Shown here: positions 19,855-29,776 of the stretch, one piece after another | How positions within the stretch are numbered: position 1 is the first letter of the stretch | Layout of the letters: each line of letters opens with the position of its first letter | NCBI GenBank assembly: GCA_014377705.1 | Contig: JACMPC010000057.1 | Span: forward strand, 1-64,000 | Direction of reading: 5' to 3' | DNA: 64,000 bases | Source: Dermatophilaceae bacterium | Lineage (GTDB): Bacteria; Actinomycetota; Actinomycetes; Actinomycetales; Dermatophilaceae | The notes under the pieces: generated by a model | What the model was told of the DNA's origin: nothing | Databases searched by the model: none | Seen by the model: the letters and a program-made list of their open reading frames with translations, nothing else | Made by a program: the position numbers and the translations under genes

Positions 19855-21854
19855 TGTCCTCGACTGATCGCACGCTTGACACTGAACACACTGTGAACCG
19901 AGCTCGTATCCTGCGCTGGGGCTCCGCCGTCCTGGTGCTGCTCGTCTGGATGGTTGGCTTCGTGACCCTTCGGGGCCGCGACACGATGGCCCTGGCCCAG
20001 GCTGACCTGACCCCGCTGCATGAGCGGCTCAACGGCCTGAACGACGCGGTGAGCGCCGGGCGCAGCACCAACCCGCTGTTCATCTACTTCTTCGACGTGA
20101 TCCGCGCCGTCATCGACGCGATGGCGACCGCCGTCCAGGCATTCATCGCCCAGCCCGCGTTCGGGCGCCCGGTCCCCCTGATCGGGTGGCTCGGTGTGGT
20201 TGCCGTGGCGACGTTCCTGGCCTGGGCCTTCGGCAACGTCAAGGTGGCCTTGCTGACCGCCGCCGGACTGGCCGTGCTCGGCATGCAGGGGCTCTGGATA
20301 GAGAGCATGGACACCCTCGCGCTAACCGCGACGGCCGTGATGCTGTCGCTGCTGGTCGGGATCCCGCTGGGCATCTGGGCCGGGCTATCGGACCGGGTCA
20401 ACGCCGCCATGACCCCCTTCCTGGACTTCATGCAGACGATGCCCACGTTCGTCTACCTGGCGCCGCTGACCCTGGTCTTCCTGATCGGCCCAGCCTCCGC
20501 GGCGATCGCCACCCTGATCTATGCGGCCCCGCCGGTCATCAGGATCACCGCCCACGGGATCCGCGGCGTGCCGCAGGAGACGCTCAAAGCGGCCCAGTCG
20601 ATGGGCTCCACGCGGTTCCAGCTGCTGACCAAGGTCATGCTCCCGATGACCAAGCGCACCATCGTCATCGGGATCAACCAGACCATCATGGCCGCGCTGT
20701 CGATGGTGACCATCGCGGCCCTGATCGACGCGCCGGGCCTGGGACAGGTCGTCCTGAAGGCGCTTCAGTCCCTCGACGTCGGCACGGCCTTCAACGCCGG
20801 GCTCTCCATCGTCATCCTGGCGATCGTGCTCGACCGGGTGACCACCGCGGCCAGCGTCCGCAGCGAGCTGGCCCGGCGCAACCCGACGGGCCGCTCGAAG
20901 CGGCTTCGCCGCCCTGCCCTCGCGATCGGCGCCCTGCTGTCCGTGTTCGGCGTCTACATGTCGTACACCTACGTGTGGGCGGCGCAGTTCCCGGCCGACC
21001 CCGATCTCGGCGGCCCGATCAGACGGACCGCCGACACGACCTCGAAATGGGCTCAGCTGCACTTCAGCGGCGCCACGAACTCCGTCAAGGACACGCTGAC
21101 CGACAAGGCGCTCAACCCGTTCCAGATGCTGCTGACCGACTCCCCCTGGTGGCTGGTCTGCGCCGTCATCATTGCGCTGGCGCTGATCATCGGCAGCCGC
21201 CGGGCGGCGATCGGCGCGGCCATATGTCTCGCCGTGATCGTCGGCACCGGCATGTGGGCCGACACCATGACCACCCTGGCGGCAACCCTGGTGGCCACCG
21301 TCGCGGTGATGGTGCTCGGGCTGGTCCTCGGAGTCTGGATGGGTCGCAGCCCCCGCGCCGACCGCCTGATCAGGCCAACTCTGGACGCGGCTCAGACCAT
21401 GCCGGCCTTCGTCTATCTGGTGCCGTTCGTCGCGTTGTTCGCGGCCAGCAGGTTCACCGCGATCGTGGCAGCCGTGGTCTTCGCCGCCCCCATCACGATC
21501 AAGATCATCGCCGACGGGATAGCCGGTGTGCCCGGGGAGACGATCGAGGCAGCCACCGCCGCGGGCTCGAGCCGGTGGCAGATCATCAGCAAGGTCCAGC
21601 TCCCCATGTCCATGCGCACGATCGCCCTGGCTACCAACCAGGGGTTGATCTACGTGCTCTCTATGGTCGTGGTCGGCGGGCTGGTGGGGGCCGGCGCACT
21701 GGGCTACGACGTCGTGGGCGGCTTTCGGCAGAACAGCCTCTTCGGTAAGGGCCTGGCCGCGGGGCTGGCGATCGTGATGCTCGGCATCATGCTCGACCGG
21801 GTGACCCAGGCGGCCTCGCGCAAGGTCGACGTCACCAGCGCCGGACACCACTGA
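19854..21854 (+). CDS. proW: glycine betaine ABC transporter permease, two fused permease domains
   Basis: Two copies of PFLDFMQTMPTFVYLAPL... / PTLDAAQTMPAFVYLVPF... and GVPQETLKAAQSMGSTRFQ / GVPGETIEAATAAGSSRWQ. Confidence 0.88.
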   Translation: MSSTDRTLDTEHTVNRARILRWGSAVLVLLVWMVGFVTLRGRDTMALAQADLTPLHERLNGLNDAVSAGRSTNPLFIYFFDVIRAVIDAMATAVQAFIAQPAFGRPVPLIGWLGVVAVATFLAWAFGNVKVALLTAAGLAVLGMQGLWIESMDTLALTATAVMLSLLVGIPLGIWAGLSDRVNAAMTPFLDFMQTMPTFVYLAPLTLVFLIGPASAAIATLIYAAPPVIRITAHGIRGVPQETLKAAQSMGSTRFQLLTKVMLPMTKRTIVIGINQTIMAALSMVTIAALIDAPGLGQVVLKALQSLDVGTAFNAGLSIVILAIVLDRVTTAASVRSELARRNPTGRSKRLRRPALAIGALLSVFGVYMSYTYVWAAQFPADPDLGGPIRRTADTTSKWAQLHFSGATNSVKDTLTDKALNPFQMLLTDSPWWLVCAVIIALALIIGSRRAAIGAAICLAVIVGTGMWADTMTTLAATLVATVAVMVLGLVLGVWMGRSPRADRLIRPTLDAAQTMPAFVYLVPFVALFAASRFTAIVAAVVFAAPITIKIIADGIAGVPGETIEAATAAGSSRWQIISKVQLPMSMRTIALATNQGLIYVLSMVVVGGLVGAGALGYDVVGGFRQNSLFGKGLAAGLAIVMLGIMLDRVTQAASRKVDVTSAGHH

Positions 21855-21886
21855 TGAATGAGAAGCCAGCCACACGAACGACCGCA

Positions 21887-21916
21887 AACACCGACGACAG
21901 CAACACCGACGACAGT
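21887..21916. repeat. 15-bp direct repeat x2 (AACACCGACGACAGC)
   Basis: Direct reading, 14/15 identical. Confidence 0.85.
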
Positions 21917-21943
21917 GCATCAAAGGAAAGAGGGCGGCACGCC

Positions 21944-22948
21944 ATGACCAGATCGCTTGCCAGCAGATCCAGGCCGACCCGGGCCGTGGCGGGTCTGGCC
22001 ATCGCTGCAACCGCCCTCTCACTAGCCTCCTGTGGCGCCACCAAGGTCTCGGACATCTCCGCCGGCGGCGCCAAGGGCTCCAGCGCGAAGTGTGGCCAGT
22101 TCAACCTCGCTGTCAACGCCTGGGTGGGCTACGAGGCCAACGCCGCGGTGATCGCCTATGTGGCGGAGAAGAAGCTCGGCTGCACGGTGAAGCTGAAGAA
22201 CCTCGACGAACAGGTCTCGTGGCAGGGCTTCTCCACCGGTGAGGTCGATGCCGTGGTGGAGAACTGGGGTCACCCCGACTTGGTCAAGAAGTACATCACC
22301 GAGCAGAATGTCGCCCGGGACGCGGGGCTGACCGGCAACATCGGCAAGATCGGCTGGTACGTGCCGCCCTTCATGGTCAAGGCGCACCCGGACATCCTGG
22401 ACGGCAAGAAGCTCAACAAGTACGCCTCGCTGTTCAAGACCAGCGAGTCCGGCAGCAAGGGACAGATCCTCGACGGAGACCCGGGATTCGTCACCAACGA
22501 CGCCGCCCTGGTCAAGAACCTGAAGCTCGACTACAAGGTGGTCTTCTCCGGGTCCGAGGCGGCCCTGATCCAGAGCTTCCGGCAGGCTGAGGCGACCAAG
22601 AAGCCCATGATCGGGTACTTCTACGAGCCGCAGTGGTTCACCACGGAAGTGCCGGTCAAGAAGATCAGCCTCCCGGCATACAAGCCCGGCTGCGACGTCG
22701 ACCCCGCCAAGGTGGCCTGCGACTACCCGCTGTACAAGCTCAACAAGGTGGTCAGCAACACGTTCGCCACCTCGCACAGCCCTGCCTTCTCGCTGGTCAA
22801 GAACTTCAGCTGGACCAACGCCGACCAGAACGTCGTCGCCAAGTCCATCGCGGTGGACAAGATGCCCGCAGACAAGGCCGCCAAGAAGTGGGTCGACGCC
22901 AACCCGGACAAGGTCAAGGCCTGGCTTGTCGGAACAGGAGTGAGCTGA
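21944..22948 (+). CDS. proX: glycine betaine-binding lipoprotein (OpuAC family)
   Basis: Lipobox [32 protein letters not shown]; start at 21944 or 21854. Confidence 0.82.
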   Translation: MTRSLASRSRPTRAVAGLAIAATALSLASCGATKVSDISAGGAKGSSAKCGQFNLAVNAWVGYEANAAVIAYVAEKKLGCTVKLKNLDEQVSWQGFSTGEVDAVVENWGHPDLVKKYITEQNVARDAGLTGNIGKIGWYVPPFMVKAHPDILDGKKLNKYASLFKTSESGSKGQILDGDPGFVTNDAALVKNLKLDYKVVFSGSEAALIQSFRQAEATKKPMIGYFYEPQWFTTEVPVKKISLPAYKPGCDVDPAKVACDYPLYKLNKVVSNTFATSHSPAFSLVKNFSWTNADQNVVAKSIAVDKMPADKAAKKWVDANPDKVKAWLVGTGVS

Positions 22949-22949
22949 G

Positions 22950-24611
22950 ATGAGCACTACGTCATACGACTTCGTCATTGTCGGCGGTGGCTCGGCCGGC
23001 TGCGCGCTGGCCAACCGGCTGTCCGCCGATCCGTCCAACAGCGTCCTGGTCCTGGAGGCAGGCCGCAAGGACTCGCTCTGGGACGTCCTCATCCACATGC
23101 CGGCCGCCCTGCCCTTCCCGATCGGCAGCCGCTTCTACGACTGGAAGTACGAGTCCGAGGCCGAGCCGCAGATGAACGGCCGTAAGGTCGTCCACGCGCG
23201 CGGCAAGATCCTGGGCGGCTCGAGCAGCATCAACGGGATGATCTTCCAGAGGGGCAACCCGCTGGACTTCGAACGCTGGGGCGCCGACAAGGGGATGGAG
23301 TCCTGGGACTACGCCCACTGCCTGCCCTACTTCAACCGGATGGAGACCTGCGTCGCGGCGAACCCCGACGACCAGCGCCGGGGTCACCACGGCCCGCTCG
23401 TGCTGGAACGCGGACCGGCGACCAACCCGCTTTTCGACGCCTTCTTCAAGGCCACCGAGCAGGCCGGCTACCCGCGCACCGACGATGTGAACGGGTACCG
23501 CCAGGAGGGCTTCGCGCAGTTCGACCGGAACATCAGCAACGGGCGCCGGCTCTCCGCAGCCCGGGCGTACCTGCATCCGGTGATGGACCGTCCCAACCTC
23601 ACCGTGCTCACCCGCGCCATGGTGACCAAGGTGCTCTTTGAGGGCAGGACCGCCGTCGGCGTCGAGTACCACCGCGGCCGGGGCGCGACCCAGACGGTGA
23701 GCGCCGCCACGACCATCCTGTCCGGCGGAGCGATCAACTCCCCGCAGCTGCTTCAGCTCTCAGGGGTGGGCAACGCCGTGGACCTGTCCAGGCTCGGAAT
23801 CGACGTGGTGCATGACCTGCCCGGCGTCGGGGAGAACCTGCAGGACCACCTTGAGGTGTACATCCAGTACGCCTGCAAGCAGAAGGTCACCATGCAGAAG
23901 TACCTCAAGCACCGCTACAAGCCGTGGCTCGGGGCCAACTGGCTGTTCCGGCGCAAGGGCCCGGCCGCGACGAACCACTTCGAGGGCGGCGGCTTCGTCC
24001 GCGGCAACGAGGACGTCGCGTACCCCAACCTGATGTTCCACTTCCTGCCGATCGCCGTCCGGTATGACGGGTCGTCCCCGGACGGTGGCGAGGGCTACCA
24101 GGTGCACGTCGGCCCGATGTACTCCGATGCCCTCGGCTCGGTGAAGATCACCAGCAAGGACCCCAAGGTCTACCCGGCCCTGCGGTTCAACTACCTGTCG
24201 ACCGACCAGGATCGCCGGGAGTGGCTCGAGGCCGTGCGGGTTGCCCGCACCATCCTGACCCAGCAGGCCATGGACGAGTTCAACGACGGCGAGATCTCGC
24301 CCGGCCCGTCGGTGCAGACCGACCAGGAGATCCTCGACTGGGTGGCCAGGGACGCGGAGACCGCGCTGCACCCGTCCTGCTCGCTGAAGATGGGCGTGGA
24401 CGAGATGTCGGTCGTCGACCCGCTGACCATGGGCGTGCACGGTCTCGAAGGGCTCAAGGTGGTGGACGCCTCGGTCATGCCGTACGTGACCAACGGCAAC
24501 ATCTATGCGCCGGTGATGATGCTGGCCGAGAAGGCGGCCGACCTGATCCTGGGCACCACGCCGCTGCCGCCGTCCGACGCGGGCTTCTACCGGCACAAGG
24601 TGGTTGCCTGA
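22950..24611 (+). CDS. betA: choline dehydrogenase (GMC oxidoreductase)
   Basis: [22 protein letters not shown] site; [21 protein letters not shown]-term HPSCSLKMG...[25 protein letters not shown]. Confidence 0.92.
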   Translation: MSTTSYDFVIVGGGSAGCALANRLSADPSNSVLVLEAGRKDSLWDVLIHMPAALPFPIGSRFYDWKYESEAEPQMNGRKVVHARGKILGGSSSINGMIFQRGNPLDFERWGADKGMESWDYAHCLPYFNRMETCVAANPDDQRRGHHGPLVLERGPATNPLFDAFFKATEQAGYPRTDDVNGYRQEGFAQFDRNISNGRRLSAARAYLHPVMDRPNLTVLTRAMVTKVLFEGRTAVGVEYHRGRGATQTVSAATTILSGGAINSPQLLQLSGVGNAVDLSRLGIDVVHDLPGVGENLQDHLEVYIQYACKQKVTMQKYLKHRYKPWLGANWLFRRKGPAATNHFEGGGFVRGNEDVAYPNLMFHFLPIAVRYDGSSPDGGEGYQVHVGPMYSDALGSVKITSKDPKVYPALRFNYLSTDQDRREWLEAVRVARTILTQQAMDEFNDGEISPGPSVQTDQEILDWVARDAETALHPSCSLKMGVDEMSVVDPLTMGVHGLEGLKVVDASVMPYVTNGNIYAPVMMLAEKAADLILGTTPLPPSDAGFYRHKVVA

Positions 24612-24684
24612 CCCTGAACCCTGGCAAGAGGTTTCAGGATCAGGCTCGAACACAGTCAGGCTCAGGGGCTGGGACAGTCCGGCT

Positions 24685-25686
24685 CTAGCGCGGTCGGTGC
24701 CGCCGTATCTCGCGTGCGACGGCACCGGCCCCTGCCTCCCCCATGACGATCGTGTAGTGGTTGACGTCCGGCACCTCCCGGATCGCCACGGCGGGCAGCT
24801 CGGTCTTCCAGCGCCTGATCTCGCGCGGGCTGTAGAGCCCGGGCGTCTCGTTCATCAGTCCGCGGGGCGCCGTCAGTAGCGTGACCGGCTTGCCCAGCCC
24901 GTCAGGGGCCGCGAGCTCGGCGAGCGCGGCCAGCAGCACTCCTCCGCTATACAGGTCCATCGAGTCCTGCCTGACCGCCTCCAGCGAGGCAGACGGGCGC
25001 AGCTCCGGCTCTATGCCGGTCAGGTCATAGCCGGCGTACTCGGCGACGTCCTGGTTCCACTGCGCGCCGGCGAAGGCGGGGTGCTGCTTCCAGAACTCCA
25101 GGTATGCCGCCACGTCCGGAAACGTCATGGTCAGACGGGCCGCGGCAGGGCCGAGCGTGGCCGTGAGCAGGTCCTCCTTGCTGATGCCGGCCGGGATGGC
25201 CAGCGGCAACCCGCCATCAACCAGGAGCACCTCACTGAACCGACCGGGATACAGCTGGGCGGCGACGACCGCGACGAAGGCGCCCATCGAGTGGCCGACG
25301 AGCAGGGTGGGCGGCAGGTCCAGCGACTCGATCACGGCCGCCAGATCGGCCGCGTGACGGGCCATGCCGTACGGCCCGGGCAGCCCGGCGCTGCGACCCC
25401 GGCCGCGCAGGTCGGGCGCGATGAGACGCACCCTGGGACAGGCCCGGGCGATCGGCGCCCAGGCCAGGTGAGACGCGGTGATCCCGTGGACGGCAAGAAC
25501 AGTCGGCACCGTCGGGTCGTCCGGACCCCACTCGGCGACGCGCAGCGCCCCACCGTCCACCGGCACATCGTGGACGCGGTACCTCGTGGGCGGTTGTAGC
25601 GTCGTGCGCGGGTGGAGCGTCGTGCGCGGTGGGAGCGTCGTGCTCGGGGGAACGTCACGCTGCGTCGATGTCAAAGTCCGCTCCAT
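24685..25686 (-). CDS. alpha/beta-fold hydrolase
   Basis: VLAVHGITASHLAW, LLVGHSMGAFVAVVAA, catalytic His VPDVNHYTI. Confidence 0.82.
   Translation of the reverse strand: MERTLTSTQRDVPPSTTLPPRTTLHPRTTLQPPTRYRVHDVPVDGGALRVAEWGPDDPTVPTVLAVHGITASHLAWAPIARACPRVRLIAPDLRGRGRSAGLPGPYGMARHAADLAAVIESLDLPPTLLVGHSMGAFVAVVAAQLYPGRFSEVLLVDGGLPLAIPAGISKEDLLTATLGPAAARLTMTFPDVAAYLEFWKQHPAFAGAQWNQDVAEYAGYDLTGIEPELRPSASLEAVRQDSMDLYSGGVLLAALAELAAPDGLGKPVTLLTAPRGLMNETPGLYSPREIRRWKTELPAVAIREVPDVNHYTIVMGEAGAGAVAREIRRHRPR
25592..25645. repeat. 18-bp tandem repeat x3 (GGTGGAGCGTCGTGCGC-like) in hydrolase N-terminus
   Basis: Encodes TTLPPRTTLHPRTTLQPP on minus strand. Confidence 0.9.
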
Positions 25687-25854
25687 CTGTCGGGAGATCC
25701 TCTTTGGGGTGCAGTCCAGAATGCCGTTGATCGACCGGTCGAATTGTCTCTGGACGACCCCGCTGAGGGGAAGGTACTTTGTCGAAAGAAGTCGTCCGGG
25801 ATTGACGAGCCCGGCATCGAGTTGTCCGACGAGCACCAAGGTCCGGGGGAACAC

Positions 25855-26230
25855 ATGGCGTCGACGGAGCTCCCGAGCTGGTTGTTTCTGACACCGATGC
25901 GTGGCGCGAGTGGCTCGCCGCCCATCACGAGGGGGCGACGGGCGTGTGGCTGGTGCTCGCCAAGAAGGGCACCACCGGCCCGACGACCCTCACGTACGAC
26001 CCGGCCGCTCACGGAGGCGCCGTGCCAGGGCTGGATCGACGGGCAGGCACAGCGAAGGGACGAGGGCCCACTGCCTGCGGTTCACGCCCCGGCGAGCCTG
26101 CAGCCTGTGGTCGGCACGCAACGTCGGCATCGTCACCGCCCTAAGCCATCCCCACCGGATCGAGAAGTTCGTTTGGATGCTCGCGCGCGGCGAGACCGCC
26201 CACCCGCAGAAGCGCAAGCTCGACTCGTGA
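25855..26230 (+). pseudogene. YdeI/OmpD-associated-family protein, frameshifted and internally deleted
   Basis: Three frames in succession: ELVVSDTDAWREWLAAHHEGATGVWLVLAKKGTTGPTTLTYD / EAPCQGWIDGQAQRRDE / LRFTPRRACSLWSARNVGIVTAL-IEKFVWMLARGETAHPQKRKLDS*. Confidence 0.75.
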
Positions 26231-26573
26231 GGAAAGACTCCCTTCGCTGCCGCCCCGCGGCCCGAGGTGCCAGAGGCAAGAACGCCTGACCCCCGGCCAG
26301 CCGCTGGATCCTCCGCCTCGTCGCTGAGGCCCCCGGGCACCGCGTGCTGGGAGTTCCCGGCGAACGAGACCCGTGAAATCTCCTAGCGCCGTCAACGAGA
26401 TGCCCAAACACCCAGCCGATGCCGCACGCGCCCTCCGGATCCAAGCGGTTAGCCGGAATCCCGTGGCGGCAGGTGATAGGTGCCGGCAGGAAGAACCGGA
26501 GCCGTCACACTGCTCTGAGCTCGACTCTCAGTTCCGCGAGTTGTGGCCTGACGCTGCCATCACCTGCCCCACC

Positions 26574-26621
26574 GCCGACAGCCGGGCAGCCGCCGACAGC
26601 CGGGCAGCCGCCGTCAGCCGG
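26574..26621. repeat. 18-bp tandem repeat x2.7 (GCCGACAGCCGGGCAGCC) just 3' of fadD-like stop
   Basis: Direct reading. Confidence 0.9.
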
Positions 26622-28368
26622 CGTCGAAAGTGTCCATCGCCTCGACTCGCTGGCGCACCTGCCGGCGGATGATCTTGCCGACCTGAGAACGCGGGAGGTC
26701 CTCAAGGACCACGACCCGGCGCGGAACCTTGTATCCCGCCAGCCGTTCGCGTGCATAGGCGCGGACGTGCGCGGTGTCGATGGTGGCACCGGCCACTGGC
26801 ACGATCGCGACGACGACATCCTCGCCCGAGTCACCACCTGCCGGAATGCCGACCACAGCCAGGTCCTCGACCTCGGGGAGCTCCCGCAGGACATGCTCGA
26901 CCTCGGAGGGATAGACGTTGAAGCCGCCGGTGATGATCAGCTCTTTGATCCGGTCGACGATCCGGACGAAACCGTCAGCGTCCGCGATCGCGATGTCGCC
27001 GGTGCGCACCCAACCGCCGGGCAGGAGTACCGCGGCGGTCTCCTTCGGGCTGTTCCAGTAACCGGAGAAGACCTGCGGGCCGGCGATCAGCAGCTCACCC
27101 GGCTCACCTATCGGGCGGTCCTGGGACGTGTCGTCCTGATCGACGATGCGAATCCTGGTGGAGGGGAAGGGCACGCCGACTGTCCCCGGCCGGCGGGTCG
27201 GCGCCGCCGGGTTGCCGAGCGAGATGGGCGAGGTCTCGGTCATCCCGTAGCCCTCGACCAGCAGCCCTCCACTGACCGACTCCCAGGTCGTGACGACATC
27301 CGGCGGCAGCGCCATCGCACCAGAGATCGCATAACGGATCGTGCTGAGGTCGGTGCGACCATCCCTGGCCGCGGCGGCCAGCCGCTCGTAGATCGGCGGG
27401 ACGGCGGGCAGGAACGTCGGGGGCCGGCGTTTGATCGCCTCGATCATCTGGCCCAGGTCGAAGCGGGGCAGCAGCACCATGGTCGCGCCCATGCTCATCG
27501 TGTAGGTCAGGCACAGCGTCAGCCCATAGGCGTGGAAGAGGGGAAGAACCGCGTATACCGTCTCCTCGCCCTCGTTCAGGCCAGGCATCCAGGCGCGCCC
27601 CTGGGCTGCGTTCGCCTGCAGGTTCCGGTGGGTCAGGACTGCCCCCTTGGGGACCCCGGTGGTACCACCGGTGTACTGCAGCAGCGCGACGTCCTCCGCG
27701 CCCGGCTGCGGCAGTGCGGCGTCGATCCGAGGACTCGAGGAGGTGACCTTCTCCCAGCTGAGGACATCACGCGGCACCGGGCCGGTCATTGCACTCCGGG
27801 AAGCGCGTGCCTTGGGGACCGGTAGCAGCAGGGCGAGCCGCTTGCGCCAGGGCAGGGCTCTGGAAAGGTCGACCGCCAGAATGATCTGGACGGAGGTCCG
27901 CGCACGCAGGCCGTCGATCACCGGTGCGGTCTTGTCCCAGCACACCACGACGGTCGCACCGCAGTCGGCCAGCTGGTGCTCGAGCTCAGGGGCGGTATAT
28001 AGGGGATTGTGTTCAACGACGATGGCGCCCAGCCGCAGGACGGCATAGAAGGCCACCACGTGCTGCGGGCAGTTCGGCAGCACCAGGGCCACCCGGTCCC
28101 CCGCGCGCACCCCCTCGATACGCAGGGCGTTGGCAGCGCAGCTCACCTGGTCGGCCAGCTGGGCGTATGTCGTCTCCGCGCCAAAGAAGTCGAGCGCAAC
28201 CCGGCTGCCGAAGCGCTTGCCGCTGGCCGCGAGCATCTCGGGCAGCGACCCGCCCGGGACCACGACCTCGGGGTCGACGCCCGGCGCGTAGCTCGCCAGC
28301 CACGGCCGCCCGCGCAGGGGGCTTGGATCCTCCCCGAGCTCCGACACCTTGGTGCGTTCAGTCTCCAC
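26614..28368 (-). CDS. long-chain fatty-acid--CoA ligase (AMP-binding)
   Basis: LQYTGGTTGVPKGAVLTHRN; GYGMTETSPIS; TGDIAIADADGFVRIVDRIKELIITGGFNVYPSEVE; GTG start 28368 with GGGGAG SD. Confidence 0.88.
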   Translation of the reverse strand: METERTKVSELGEDPSPLRGRPWLASYAPGVDPEVVVPGGSLPEMLAASGKRFGSRVALDFFGAETTYAQLADQVSCAANALRIEGVRAGDRVALVLPNCPQHVVAFYAVLRLGAIVVEHNPLYTAPELEHQLADCGATVVVCWDKTAPVIDGLRARTSVQIILAVDLSRALPWRKRLALLLPVPKARASRSAMTGPVPRDVLSWEKVTSSSPRIDAALPQPGAEDVALLQYTGGTTGVPKGAVLTHRNLQANAAQGRAWMPGLNEGEETVYAVLPLFHAYGLTLCLTYTMSMGATMVLLPRFDLGQMIEAIKRRPPTFLPAVPPIYERLAAAARDGRTDLSTIRYAISGAMALPPDVVTTWESVSGGLLVEGYGMTETSPISLGNPAAPTRRPGTVGVPFPSTRIRIVDQDDTSQDRPIGEPGELLIAGPQVFSGYWNSPKETAAVLLPGGWVRTGDIAIADADGFVRIVDRIKELIITGGFNVYPSEVEHVLRELPEVEDLAVVGIPAGGDSGEDVVVAIVPVAGATIDTAHVRAYARERLAGYKVPRRVVVLEDLPRSQVGKIIRRQVRQRVEAMDTFDAG

Positions 28369-28518
28369 GTGATCTCCCCAGCCTCGAGCCCATCGTGACC
28401 TGTCGAACGAGGGTCGGCACGACGCAACAAGAAGCACAGTACTCAGCCCTGTTGGACAGGCTCCCCTTGGCTCACACAGCGGGAATCGCTGGCTGCGACG
28501 TGTTCGGGATACAGCCGG

Positions 28519-29100
28519 TCAAGGCGCCTGGTTGGTGAACTGGAACTGCACCCGCACGCTGTTGTCGAGCCGGACCATCAGCGTGGAGTCACTGAGGGAC
28601 CAGCGGTCTGGGACCAGGAACATCCGGTCGTCGCCCTGGGTGAGGAGCCGGAGGTGCCGGTAGCGATAGTGGAAGGTCTGCCCGGCGGACGGGGGCAGCG
28701 ATTTCGTTGATCCCCGGCGAGGTGAGGAACAGGCGCTCCCTGGTGTCCAGGATGACGCTGGGCAGCTCGTCCAGATGCAGCGCCCGGTACTGCGCCAGTT
28801 CCAGTCCGGACCACTGCGCCACGGTCGCCGTGGCCCAGAAGATGCTGGCGGCGACCGCGACCAGGATGAACACGCCCACCGCCGGTCGCAGCGGTGGGGT
28901 CGACGGCAGCTCCAGTGACAGCGTCTGGGCCTGGTCGCGCACCTACCCGGCGAAGTTCTTGCGGGAGTCCGAGGTGAAGTCCGTGCCCTGGACCTGGCCC
29001 TGCAGGGACAGGATCACCGGCGGGTTTTCGAGCAGCTCCGTCTCCCTCTACCGTAGCGGCTTGATTGACAGGTCACAGGTGAGATCGGATCCTCGGAAGA
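28519..29100 (-). pseudogene. single-TM hypothetical protein with two in-frame TAG codons and a frameshift
   Basis: Reads ...LSIKPLR*RETELLENPPVILSLQGQVQGTDFTSDSRKNFAG*VRDQAQTLSLEL..FILVAVAASIFWATATVAQW..LTSPGI then shifts to AGQTFHYRYRHLRLLTQGDDRMFLVPDRWSLSDSTLMVRLDNSVRVQFQFTNQAP*. Confidence 0.55.
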
Positions 29101-29776
29101 CGTGACCCGCACTGGTTTGCCTCTCGCAGGAGAGGCTTCCCGACCTGGATACCGCGGGCACGAAGCGCGCGCCGGTGACCTGGACGCCGAGCTCCTCCGG
29201 GATCGCGTCCGAGGACTGGACCCGGGTCACGTGGATGCACTGCGCATCGTCGCCGTCCCGGGAGAACCCGTCCAGGTCCCCGATCGGCAGCGAGGCCACA
29301 GAGAAGCCAGGCTTGTCCGCTGCGGAGGCTTGCGGCTGTTCCAAGCCGTGGCGTTCTCCATCGACGGAGCGTCCTCGGTCGCTGTACCGGCGACCGCCAC
29401 CGGCACACCCCGGTCGCCTCTTGAACGCGCGGCCAAGGTGTGGAGGAACACCCCGGGCGGACCCAGGCGAGCTGCGGCCTTTGACATCGGAACCCCCAGG
29501 GCCTGAGGATGACATCGGGGCTGTACAGGTTTGTGCTGGTCTTAGATTAGCGTTCGGAGTGCGCACCACACCGGTTGGCGAGTGGTCAATCTGCGGGTGA
29601 GCCTGCCAGTCAGTCTGCGGTCCATCCGTGTCACCATCCGGGCGCTCCGCGTCCCGGCGCGAGTCCCCCTCACGCAGCCCGCGCCATACTGGCATCGGCC
29701 AGGGCAGTCAGCACTGGTGCCAGCAGGGACCCACGGGGAAAGCCCGGTCGGGTCACCCCGAGGAAGGCTGTCAAGG

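Noticed and set aside
19854-21854. Fused double permease as a novelty
   Set aside because: Two-domain fused glycine-betaine permeases are already known in bacteria; annotated only.
26300-26620. tRNA-like string (AGCGGTTAGCCGGAATCCCG)
   Set aside because: No acceptor-stem complementarity or anticodon/T-loop arrangement could be found by eye.
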